A stretch of DNA of 64,000 nt from Silene latifolia. Its lineage: Eukaryota; Streptophyta; Magnoliopsida; Caryophyllales; Caryophyllaceae. The DNA lies in assembly GCF_048544455.1 (NCBI RefSeq), contig NC_133532.1, forward strand, positions 14,634,948 through 14,698,947, read 5' to 3'. Shown in pieces: positions 46,743 to 57,578 of the stretch. Within the stretch, counting starts at the first letter, position 1, and each line of letters starts with the position of its first letter. The notes under the pieces were generated by a model. That model ran no database searches. It had not been told where the DNA came from and was given only the letters and a program-made list of their open reading frames with translations. A program made the position numbers and the translations under genes.

Positions 46743-47937
46743 TGATGTGGCTAAAGTCGTATCACCAAACCAAAGTAAATCTATCTCAGGACTAACAAGA
46801 ATATCTAGCAGTAAGACAGGTATCGAATCCACAGGGAGGCGGTAAAAACTAAATTTGTAAGTATTTAAACTGTCTAAAAGTAACCGATTTCTGAGGGTTT
46901 GTTTTGTTGTGATCTAATAAACTAATTGCAAGTAATTAAATGAAGGTTTTAACGATAATATTAAAGGTCTAGGACTTCCGGTTCACTAGGTCAATTATTT
47001 GGGGATTATTAATCAATTGCTAAATCTATCAAGCTGTTTAAGGTCATAAGATCGGTCGACTCAATTATGCCCTTTAGATCGATTCTAACATGCGGTCGCT
47101 ATAATTAGATACAATCTATTTGATTATCGCAGCCTATATTAATTCTAACCCGGTCGGCGATAAGATCAATTCGCTACACTAATTAATAACTCAGGCCTCA
47201 AGTTAATTAACTAGAAGAAGTACAATAATCAAACAACAACTTAAGCGATATCAATAGCAATTAATCAATTTTCCCTTTTTAATTAACCTAGATCCCCTTC
47301 ATCCTAGATGAGGAGATTAGCTACTCATAATGATAACAACAACAACAATGATTAAGAATGAAAACATGATTGAAAGCATGGAACAATAATTGATGAACAT
47401 AAAACGATGAACGATTAATTAATGAGGAAAGATTAGTACCGTCACAAGGAAGAAATTAGGGTTCTAAGAAAGTATCCAGCAGTATGAAAGTAAATTAAAA
47501 CGTAGTCTAACAATAAAACACGAGTTTCTAATTTATAACAAAAGATAATCGTTTTAGGAAAGTCCGGAAATAAGTCTACCAGAGAGGATCCTCGATCGAG
47601 CCAGAGGTGACTCGATCGAGGACAGCTTACTCGATCGAGTCAGAGGTGACTCGATCGAGGATCTTGCTTCACAGACTATTTCTTCTCTTCTTTCTCTTCT
47701 AGCCTTCATGCTTCCTCGTTTCTCGTGCCGTGCTTCGTGTATTCTACTATGCCGTCTCCACCATGCTAATCTTAGCTTGATCATACTCATAACGAGTCAT
47801 TTCTGCATCAAAACACAAAATAGCGGCAGTATCGACAATTCATTGAAATAAGGCATATAAATGATATAATAGGCACGAAACGGTATGTAAAATGGTATAA
47901 AGGGAGCTATAAAAGTATATATAAAAGTGATACATCA
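46743..47937 (-). repeat. 3' LTR of the Athila-type element
   Basis: Read on minus it starts TGATGTATCAC and ends CCACATCA, a TG...CA repeat with matching TGATGT/ACATCA ends. A minus-strand PPT, AGTTTGGGGGAGTTT, abuts its start at 47938-47951. The partner LTR is outside the window, so the left end is inferred from the terminal motif. Confidence 0.7.
47591..47659. repeat. Paired CTCGATCGAG palindromes in the Athila LTR
   Basis: Four copies of the perfect palindrome CTCGATCGAG occur as two pairs (47591/47611 and 47630/47650). Each pair is separated by exactly 10 nt, CCAGAGGTGA and TCAGAGGTGA. Confidence 0.95.
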
Positions 47938-48486
47938 AACTCCCCCAAACTAAACCTTTGCTTGTCCTCAAGCAAAGCAATCAGGTCAAACAAAGAACAG
48001 CAAACATATGGTGAATGAATAACTCAGAGCAAATGTCTAGGCACATACAAATCCCAGTTGTCCACATCTATAACAAAGTAACGACCAAAGTTGTGCCAAT
48101 AAAACAAATTCAAAAGCACGGGTAATAGACTAACGCAACTCTTATTCAAGATGTGACATGATACCGAGACTCAGCCAAATACTTTTCAACCTTGCAAGAC
48201 AATTTTGTTGGATTCTCGCGGTTTCACCCATGCACTCATAAGGGGTGAGATATATGTAAGATAGAAAGAATGAAGACTCTCACTCAACTTATGAAATATG
48301 CATGCAATCTAATGTGATAAGAGATTCTCCAACTAATACGCATTCACAAAGCAGACCAAGTACATGTATCTAGGACAGAAAGATGGTAAAGTGGCATGGG
48401 TATAGAAGTGGCTTGTGCATAAGCACGTATGGGTATATGAGGCTCAGACGGTAGTCGCAACGCTAGACCAATAGCCAAATCTAATA

Positions 48487-48744
48487 CTCCCTCCATTCAA
48501 CTCCACACTACCACTTTCTTTTTTCACGTTTGCCAACGCGTCTTTTACGCGCTAAATATCGTTAGCTACGTATTTGCAAAAAATATAAAAGTTAGATATT
48601 CTTAATGTACTCGTAACGACGAATAAAACAAGATCCCACATGAATATATTTTCACTTATGTATTGGGAGAAAATTGAAATTGAATGTTTAACTATGAATA
48701 GTGTATAAAATAGATAATGGTAGTGTGCAGTTGAATGGAGGGAG
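48487..48744. mobile_element. Stowaway MITE in the Athila 3' region
   Basis: Termini CTCCCTCCATTCAACTCCAC and, inverted, CTCCCTCCATTCAACTGCAC, flanked by TA. 258 bp. The internal 'cgcgctaaatatcgttagc' is shared with the remnant at 37850. Confidence 0.9.
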
Positions 48745-48887
48745 TAAGAAATAAAACAATCATCCAACTGGAGAAATAATCTCAACTTTGACAACATATG
48801 AGAGAAATGGAAAGGCTCTCCAAATGTGCATTAGACTCCAGTCATTACCACTCTCGACCTCCTAACAAAACTCGATGAAGCAAGCAA

Positions 48888-49025
48888 TTTTCTTTTTCTT
48901 TTCTTTTTCTTTTCTTTCTTTTCTCTTGTTTTCTTTTTTTCTGAATTCTTTTTTTTTCGAAACTTTTTTTCTTCTTTCTTTTTCTTGTTTTTTTTTTCTT
49001 TTGCTTCATAATACTTCTCTTTTTC
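48888..49025. repeat. Pyrimidine-rich tract
   Basis: About 140 bp of almost pure T/C (TTTTCTTTTTCTTTTC) on +, that is GAAAAAG-rich in the element's sense. The ORFs that cover it are low-complexity artefacts. Confidence 0.85.
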
Positions 49026-49953
49026 AACATAAGAGGTCACACAATTGCTACAAAAAGATAGCTACTACCCACATGACAAAAAAAGTCACAACCCAACCAA
49101 AGTAGCTATAACAATAAGGCTCAAACAACTGCGACTGTCCCGAAAAGGTAAGCAAATTCTAGAATGTAGCTAAGAAACAGGATATAAAATGGCTACATGG
49201 TTCAAACGGGCTAACAAAACTGGGTAATGTAAGGCTTATTTGAACAAAAAGAACCGCCTATCCTCATGTACTTAATCATATGAACGCGCAAAAGCTAAGA
49301 AACTAATGTCACACTTATGCAGTTTGATATTACATATTCCACAAGGAGACCACACTCTTCAGCCTAAATAACAATGAGACCGGTTTATTAATGTTCCCGG
49401 CCTAGGAAGCTCTAAAGACCTCATAAATTTAAGTGGTTTACCAACAAAATAAAGTCAAGTCTACTCGGCATAAGGCATATTGTGACGGTCAAGACTTGAG
49501 TAAAGAGCTTTGTTCATCATAGCTAACAGGTCAAAACAATGTACATGGACAACTAGATGGGACTCAAATGCAAAGACAAAGCAAATTATCATCATTGCTA
49601 CACAATTCACCAAGACTCGACTCAAAATAAATAAAGGTAAATAAAAGCATGTTTTTGTATTTTATAATTTTTCAATTTTTTTTAATTTTTTGAATTTTTC
49701 ACACGCAACATTAAATAAAAGCACACAACAGAAATAAACACACTCCCCCAAACCTAAATGTCACAGTGTCCTCATTGTGACGCCTACAGCATAGCAATCA
49801 CACAGAAATCCAGCAACCTATAGGACACTATAAACAAAGGGAAAAGGGTAAAAAGAAATGCAATAAAACAAAGCAAGAAAGATAATACCAGCTGTAATGC
49901 AGTAGCCTCCCCCAAATCAGCTGGAAAGAGAGGGATGTAGTGACCACCTGTCA

Positions 49954-51626
49954 CTACTGGGCTCCATCAGTATCATCAAAATCATCGATCTCGGCATATA
50001 GGGACATCAGCTCAGGATCAGGAACGGGACTACGACCTCGACCACGGGTGGCTCTCCTAACACGGCCTCTACCACGGCCACCTCCTCCTGGAACAGCAGC
50101 AGCGGAAGTAGAAGCACTAAACTGACCAAACGGCCCTCTCTGGGAGCAAGGAACACCGACGTCCTCCGCAAAAATAGAAGTAGGCTGAGGGGGGCGGACT
50201 GGAGTGTAAAAGGGACGGCCCAAGGCACCGTAGGCAGTACTAAACTGTCCGAACTCTGTAGGAGTCACTCCATAGAGGTGGAAAACACGGCTATCATCAC
50301 CCGGAGTGGTGTAATAGCTAGGTGTCACACCCCGATACTGGCCCCCCGAAGCAAGAGACATGGCCTCCATCTGTTCCCATATCCGTCTCTCTGTCAAAGC
50401 AGTGTTGATGCCCTCATGCATCCTCACCTCTCGTGCAATAACCGGATCAAAATGGTAGCCTGAAGCAGGATAGGCTGAGGGAGGTGGAGAAGAAGCAGGC
50501 TGGAATGAGCCAGGCAGATGGGTAGTGGGTCGACGTCTCCGGCGCTCGCCGGTAGTGGTAGTAGTACTAGACCCAGGAAAAGTGACCAGAAGGTCTTGAG
50601 GAATTAGATAAGTAACAGGTGGGGGTCGCTCCACAACCGTACTCTCCTCAAGGGGGTCGACAGCAGGTAAACGGGCGCAAGGTAGAAGCATGTAAGACTC
50701 GCCCTGGACCCTCCAGTAATGGTCCTTCCCATTCTTGATGTCAATATAAGAAATGTCATAACGGAGGTGGTCATCATCAACAAGTGGCTCATGGTCATCC
50801 ATGGGCTCGTAAGGGTCATCACCCTCAAAATCACAAACAGCCCTAGCTATTTTGGTGACAAGAGCACCACAATCAAGGTTCCCATACCTCTCAATCATCC
50901 TATCAAAAGCCGAGCACACAAGAGCAGGGGGGAGAACTGGAATGTCTCCTCCCGATAAGGATTCAAGTAACTAGCAAGGATTAAGACCTCAATAGTGGAG
51001 GTCTTGCTCTTGTCGTGCCGGCCATACAACAAATAGCTCAAATACCTCAAGAATAAACGAAGAGAAACGTGTTGGACGTCCAACAAAGCCATAGCACTGA
51101 CATCCGCATCCGCATAACCGGTAAACAATGGAAAATATCGAATAGCGGTCAGCCCACCAACACCGTATAAATCTCCGTCTGTATGCTTATCTATTCCCAG
51201 AATTTCTGGCAGACGGTCAACGGTTAAGGACCGTTCGACATTAAGCAATCGAAATTTGATAAGATGATAACTGGAAAAGTAGGTAAATGAGCTCAGAAAC
51301 TCGAGAGTTAAAGCAGGGTAAGATAATTCATGGAGTGTGAAAAGACCTTGTAACCCTATCTCATTGAACATGCCAAACATAATGTCATCTATTTTCAATG
51401 TTCGCAAAATTTTCCTATCCACCCATTGAGTGGCACTCATAGATTTAGTTAACAAATACTCGAACTTGTCCTTTTGTGCTTTGTCACGGAATTCAATGAA
51501 TGGGTAATCGTCCAAAGGAGACAAGTCGTCCTCCGAAGACACAACTTCTTCGGGAATCACCTCGGGTTGCTGAACCGGGGCTCTCCTTTCTCGAGTCCTC
51601 TTATTTCCTTGCCTAGAAGTTGACAT
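49954..51626 (-). pseudogene. Athila env-like / ORF1-family protein, frameshifted
   Basis: The ATG at 51626 (MSTSRQGNKRTRERR) lies 3 nt after a splice-acceptor-like CTATTCTTGCAG, which would fit expression from a spliced RNA as proposed for env-like ORFs. The N-part has the globular Athila-type region (PFIEFRDKAQKDKFEYLL, LFTLHELSYPALTLEFLSSF, FTGYADADVSAMALLD). A frameshift at a C-run near 50935 joins it to 50919-49954, which continues CSAFDRMIERYGNLDC and ends in a proline/arginine-glycine-rich tail (GGGGRGRGRVRRATRGRGRS). Role in the element is unknown; no clear transmembrane segment is seen. Confidence 0.75.
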
Positions 51627-52271
51627 TGTCTGCAAGAATAGCAAATTAGACAATTAAACTTCAACCTTAGCATAAAACAGTCCCGGTTTTTGGCATAAAT
51701 GGGTCAAAAAATCAATTTTTAAGACTCAAAATCACAATTAGATCATCCAAAAAGTTAGGGGAACATGAGTATGTATCAAATAATGAAGATTCCAAGCAAT
51801 AGAACACAATTTCTAACCAATTTAATGCATAATTTCTACCCGGATTTTGAAGAACCCTAATTCCCAAATTAGCAAATTAGGCATGAATTTCAACAATTAA
51901 GGGGCTAGAAAGCAAGGAAATAGCAATTGTATACTAGCAATGGAAGATTTAATACAATAAACTCAAGTTATAAGCAAGGAATTTCAGAATTTTCGAGACA
52001 AATTAGGCAAATTTCGGGACATACCTGAGCAAAAATAGCAATGAATCGCGAAAATAAGCACAAGAGAGTGATGCAAACAAGTAATAAGCAATTAAACACA
52101 AGTTTTAAGTGAGATTTGATGATGATTTATGATGAATGAAGAGAAAAAGAGCAATAGAGAAGGAAGAATGCAGGAAAATGTCGAAATAAGAAGAAGGGAA
52201 TTGAAAGAAGTAAGAGCAATTAAACACAAAACCGGTTTAAAGAAAACGCGGAACCCGGTTTTTTTAGGTGC

Positions 52272-52431
52272 CTCGATCGAGTCGCGCCTGGCTCGATCGA
52301 GGAACCAGTTTCCTGACTAGCCAACTTTCGTTTTAAACTTTTGAATTTCTGCATAGGTGCCTCGATCGAGTCGCTCCTGGCTCGATCGAGCTGGCTGGAT
52401 CCTCGATCGAGTCGCATCTGGCTCGATCGAG
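52272..52431. repeat. Paired CTCGATCGAG palindromes between Athila pol and env-like ORF
   Basis: Six copies occur as three pairs: 52272/52292, 52361/52381 and 52402/52422. Each is separated by exactly 10 nt (TCGCGCCTGG, TCGCTCCTGG, TCGCATCTGG). These spacers are the reverse-complement type of those in the LTR. Confidence 0.95.
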
Positions 52432-52678
52432 GAAGTTGGGGTTGGCTTCTTTTCTCGTCATTTGTTACTCATAGCTTCAAATCCCATCAAAATTCCTGAA
52501 AATAATACTTGAAAGCATATCAAGTACCCTCTCCTCATCTCTCAAAGTTCAAGGAAAAAAATTAAAGTAAAAGCAAAAACTTGAAATGAAATCCTAATTA
52601 CAAACTAATAAGTTACAAAATCCGAGCTGCCTCTCGGTAGCGCTGGTTTTTGCGGTCCCGCACGACCGTAATTCTTCA

Positions 52679-54170
52679 TCAGCAAGAAGAATCAATAGGG
52701 AAGAGGTCAAGGGCCTCTATTACCCCAACATAAGCACCTTCATAGTAAGTTTTCAAGCGTTGCCCATTCACTTTGAAGGTCTTTCCTGTGTCAGAAAGCA
52801 GTGTAACTGACCCAAATTTGTTCACATCATTAATAGTGAACGGTCCAGACCATTTACTCTTCAATTTACCTGGAAACAAGTGCAAACGAGAGTTAAATAA
52901 GAGAACTTTCTCACCAACATGAAATTCCCTTTGCAAGATATGCTTGTCATGCCACTTCTTCGTTCGCTCCTTGTATACTTGAGCACTATCGTAGGCATGC
53001 AGTCGAAATTCATCAAGCTCATTCAACTGCATCAGTCGTTTCTCACCCGCCAGTGAGGGATCCATATTCAGCTCTTTTATGGCCCACATAGCCTTGTACT
53101 CAAGCTCCACATGTAAATGACAGGACTTGCCATAGACCAGACGGTAAGGTGAGGTTCCAATCGGCGTTTTGAAGGCAGTACGGTAAGCCCACAAAGTATC
53201 ATCGAGCTTCGGACTCCAATCCTTTCTGTTCTTGCTTACTACCTTTTCCAAGATCTGTTTCAGCTCTCTGTTGGAAATCTCTACTTGTCCACTGGTTTGA
53301 GGATGATAAGCCAATCCTCTGCGGTGTGTAACGCCATATTTCTTGAAGAGATAATTAAGATGACGCTCATTGAAATGCTTGCCTCCATCACTAATCACTG
53401 TGCGAGGCACTCCAAACCGTGGAAATATAATCTTCTGAAACAGCTTAACAACAGATTTAGTATCACAAGTGGGAGTGGCAATTGCCTCCACCCATTTAGA
53501 AACATAATCTACAGCTACTAATATCTATTGGTTCCCGAAAGATGTAGGGAACGGCCCTTGGTAATCAACGCCCCAAACATCAAAAATCTCCACTTCGTAG
53601 ATCCCAGTTTGAGGCATCTCATGCCTTTGCGAGATATTGCCAGTTCTTTGACAAGCATCACAAGAACGGACAAAATTAGTAGCGTCCTTAAGGATAGTTG
53701 GCCAATAAAAATCCGATTGCATTACCTTAGCAAATGTCCGAGAAGGACCATGATGACCACCATAGGAAGAAGAGTGACAATGAGAAAGGATGGCACGTAC
53801 CTCACCCTCTGGGATACATCGTCTGTAGATACCATCGGCACACTCTCGGAACAGATAGGGATCGTCCCAGAAGTACCGCTTCACATCATGCATAAATCTC
53901 TTCTTCTGCTGATAAGACAAGTCAAGAGGAAGTGTACCTCCTACCAAATAATTGGCATAATCTGCAAACCATGGGGTATTTGCAGCTACAGCTAGAAGAT
54001 GGTCGTCTGGAAAAGAGTCATCAATGGGCAAAATCTCTCTTCTTGAAAATCTCAATCTGGACAAATGATCTGCAACAACATTTTCAGCACCAGACTTATC
54101 ACGGATTTCTAAATCAAATTCTTGTAACAATAAGATCCATCTAATAAGTCTAGGTTTAGCCTCTTGTTTG
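52679..54170 (-). pseudogene. pol: Athila pol 3' end: RNase H tail and integrase
   Basis: Reading from the Tat junction: RNase H tail [20 protein letters not shown] and DHLSRL; H2C2 zinc finger ([12 protein letters not shown] then CDACQRTG); integrase core with [20 protein letters not shown] and [19 protein letters not shown] supplying the D, D and E; a C-terminal [16 protein letters not shown] region. An in-frame TAG at 53525 interrupts the core, and 5' RT sequence is displaced by the insertion. The frame ends at 52679. Confidence 0.88.
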
Positions 54171-56599
54171 TGTGGACACGGGGGGCCCACGGGGCGCTTG
54201 GGAGAGAAGAGAAACAAGCGTTTGCATTTTTGTTGGAGTCGCCACCAATTTTTATGGGAAATTGGAACCGTTCGAATACCTCGTGTCATGTCAAGACACA
54301 AAGTAAAGACATGAACACTAAGCAATCGTTACCCTTAGCATTCTATGTCTAGAATGACTCTCGTGGATGCCAATGAACATGGGTGTTCACGGAGATCTGG
54401 AGTAAGGGGTGAGGGTACGTATTATGAAGCTCTTTTGATCGAACACCTAATCCCGCCCGCCTCGATAGCGGCCTCTACTAATGATTAGGGAAGTTATTCG
54501 TACTCGATATATCGTCGATTGTATGCATGCAATGCAACATCCAAGTTTTAATCCTAGCATGTGAGAATTAATACTAAGTCGGTGGACAATTAATTTAGCA
54601 AACAATTAGGTCGAATTAGGGATTTAATGCTCAATTACATGTGAAAACATTCAAGCAATAAAAGAAACACAATAATTATAAATTACAATAATGAAAATTA
54701 CAATAATTACATTGGATTAGACGATTTATGTCGAAAATACCTTTAAAACGGATAATTTGAGAAAAAGAATAAAAGAATAAAATTACGAACAGATCAGAAG
54801 GTGATAATACGAATAATAGTTAATTGCACGTAAGCTAATTAAACTAGGTCAGGCAGAAAAGGAGTTCGTGGACGAGCTCAACTGGAACAAAGCAAAGCAG
54901 ATCGCGCCCTCGAAGAGGCGCAGCAGATGCTGCGTCTGTTCCAAGGGTGAGTTCTGGCTGTGAAGCCGGAACTGCAAATCGTTAATGTTCGTGGGTTAAT
55001 TTAATGATTGATTAATAATATTTACTCGGATGAAAGTGATTATTAGGTTAATTACATATGATTGATGGTCATGAAACAATAAAACATGAATGAGACGGAA
55101 ATAAGACGGATTAATTACATGATTAATGATTGATTAGTGACATAGGTGAATGAAATAAACTAAACATGACAAATTAATAACGAATTAATGATGAACATGC
55201 GATACATATGACAAAAGACAGATTAAAATATATCAAAGACGAATTCCAGAAACTCAATATGAACAAATCGAACTTCTACAACCCGGATTGAATTTAATGA
55301 TGAAAACCCGCAAATATGAGATTATAAGGGATTTAAGTCGGATTTAAACGATGAATTAAACATGTGAACGAACGATAATTAATATACATGTGAAATATCA
55401 GACTATTATGACGAAGAATTAAAGAACAAACAAATAAAAAGCAAACAACGAACGAGTTTACAGAGGACGAAGGAAGAAGAAAGGAAGCGAGCTGCTGGCG
55501 GCCCCTCATGAAGAGGCGCAGCAGGTACTGCGCTCCTTCGAAGAAGCGCAGCAGTTGCTGCGTCCTTTCTCGACGGTTAGTCTTCTGGAAATCCGTAAAA
55601 AAAGGAGGTTTTAAAGCATGGTTTAGAAATCGGTTTTAACGAGGTATTTTTGACATAAACCTTACAATTGTGATACAATAAGTAAAATACAATAAATAAA
55701 AGAGAGATTTACACCCTCAGACTTACATGTTGACGAAACGAGAAGGACTAAGATATCGATTAGTGATGCTCGACGCGAATGCAAAGAAAGTGCCCTCGTA
55801 AGAGGAAAACGATTAAGTTAATTAAGTTGATTGATGTGTAGTTGGTCAAGTTGGTCGGTCATGCAAACGAGGCTGGTACTCAGAAGGATCCGAGCTTACG
55901 TGGTCGAAAGATCAAGCACGTAGGCGCCAAAAAGTAAGAACAAAAGTCTAGAATGCAAAGGGAGAAGAGAAGGGCGGACACTCGCGTGAGAAATACGAGG
56001 AGCGAAAGCTCCTATTTATACTAATCACGTGGAGGAAATAGGGTTTCGGAGACTCTTTGGAAGTGAATCTCGGAAAGATATGAAAAAGATACGAAAACTA
56101 CGCAGAATAGGACCTGAGAAGAGGCGCAGCAAGCACTGCGTCTCTTGGAAGAGGCGCAGCACCTGCTGCGTCTGTTCCCAAGTGGTTTCCTCCTGCGGAA
56201 GAAAGATTTCCGTGTTTAAGTTATGGTAGGACGGAATAATTTGGTTTTCCTTAATACTTTATATGAATATTTCGGGAAATTGTTTGCCAAAAGATTAAGA
56301 TTGTGAAATATTTATAAAATATGGAATAGAAATATCCGGAACATTCCAGAACATTCCGACTCGGGATTGAACGATTATCAGAAAATGGAGACGGTTTTAG
56401 GTTCGGACTCCAAATGTACTTTAATTACTGTCAAAACGACCGTATCGGCACGTAGATGACAACTAAGAGGTAGACATTAATATTTGAGCAATCACTTGAC
56501 GATAAACTTATGAATTGTCACAAATCATTCCGCGTACCAAACATGCGGCCCAATCATCACCGGGTGGTTTGCGAGAGGTGCAGAAATGAGGTATCTACA
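54171..56599 (-). repeat. 3' LTR of the Tat-like element
   Basis: Read on minus it starts TGTAGATACC and ends CGTGTCCACA, 2429 bp, TG...CA. It carries five palindromic GCGCAGCA modules and a minus-strand TATA box near 56015. Confidence 0.75.
56011..56031 (-). promoter_or_regulatory. Candidate LTR promoter (TATA and G-box)
   Basis: On minus, TATAAATAGG (56020-56011) follows a CACGTG G-box (56026-56031). The palindromic dimer at 56118-56179 lies about 100 bp further upstream. This is the expected direction for element transcription. Confidence 0.55.
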
Positions 56600-56612
56600 G
56601 AGCCCCCACTTT
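56600..56612 (-). promoter_or_regulatory. Polypurine tract of the Tat-like element
   Basis: AAAGTGGGGGCTC on minus directly precedes TGTAGATACC, the LTR start. A very similar minus-strand AACTGGGGGCTC recurs at about 60676-60690. Confidence 0.8.
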
Positions 56613-56910
56613 GACTGAGGCTTGGACAAGGCGAAAGTCAAAGTATAGCCATCAGGTCAATCGAAGATTACAATCTGACGACTATGGCGACGCGAGGCGG
56701 CTCAAGGGGTTTGACCCAAGGACCTGTCGTCGGGAACATTTTAGAGTATGTCGACTATCGGGGAGGGTCGTTTAAAGTCCATTAGACTACGTACGGAAAC
56801 TCGCCAGCCATAAGAAGAGACTATACCTGAGACTTCTTCTCGAAATGCTTCCGGAGGTGCATGGGAGCTAAAGAGCGAAGATCAGGTGTGAAGGTTAAAA
56901 TAATGTGAGT

Positions 56911-57092
56911 AGCAGGACACAGACGGGAACTGCTGAAAGAAGACTGCTTGGGTAGTCTTCGAGAAAAAGGGTAAAGAGCAGGACACAGGCGGGAACTGCT
57001 GAGGAGAAATCTGCTTGGGTAAACGTCGAGAAGTAATTGCGAGTAGCAGGACACAGGCGGGAACTGCTGAGGAGAAATCTGCTTGGGTAGAC
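56911..57092. repeat. 66-68-bp tandem repeat, about 2.7 copies
   Basis: Units beginning AGCAGGACACAGGCGGGAAC start at 56911, 56977 and 57045 and share 'ctgctgaggagaaatctgctt'. Tandem repeats in this zone are typical of Tat elements and can seed satellites. They encode no supported protein. Confidence 0.9.
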
Positions 57093-57578
57093 GTTAATCT
57101 CCATATCGCGAGAGGGAAAGTATATCCGCTTACTCTCGTGAAAGTGTGTCGAAACACCTGTCGAGAAATACTTGCTCGTTGCGACAAGCAAAGTCTTGGA
57201 AGCAATAAATGACGTGTAACAGTCTGTAGATGGCTTGGTAAATGCGGGCCGGAACGAAAGAAAATCGTCAAACGGATCAAAAAGATAAAATAGCGTCAAG
57301 GAAGAGGCGCACCAAAGATGGACCCACAAATAACGAACTCATAACGAATTTTTGAAAATTCGTATGGAGGGAGCACAAGGAAGAGGCGCAAAGAAGAGTC
57401 GCGTCTCTTGGAAGAGGCGCAGCGCCGCGTTTCTTTTCCTGTTCCCAAAGTGTCTATTCTGCGTAAAAACGCGATAATCAGAGGAGTTGAAATCATTTGT
57501 TCGAAACACAATTTACACTTTTCTCTCTCAAATCTTCACCATTTCCGCCAAGGTTTGATCCAAAAGCTTGCATTAATC

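Larger units (their letters stand above)
46743..54170 (-). mobile_element. Athila-type Ty3/gypsy retrotransposon, 3' part
   Basis: On minus: RNase H end and integrase (54170-52679), a spacer with palindromic modules, an env-like ORF (51626-49954), a long 3' region, a PPT and a 3' LTR. Gypsy order and an ORF resembling the Athila ORF1/env-like family support the call. Its 5' part is cut off by the Tat-type insertion at 54171. A Stowaway sits at 48487. Confidence 0.85.

Noticed and set aside
47580-47670. CTCGATCGAG cluster as a cloning or vector artefact
   Set aside because: The same motif with fixed 10-nt spacing recurs 4.6 kb away inside the same element with different flanks and reverse-type spacers.
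48831-49105. Lys/Glu-rich and Phe-rich ORFs
   Set aside because: They translate a T/C homopolymer-like tract and are low-complexity artefacts.
50007-50228. ORFs overlapping the Athila env-like gene in other frames (also 49940 on +)
   Set aside because: They are shadows of the proline/glycine-rich coding frame and show no independent motif.
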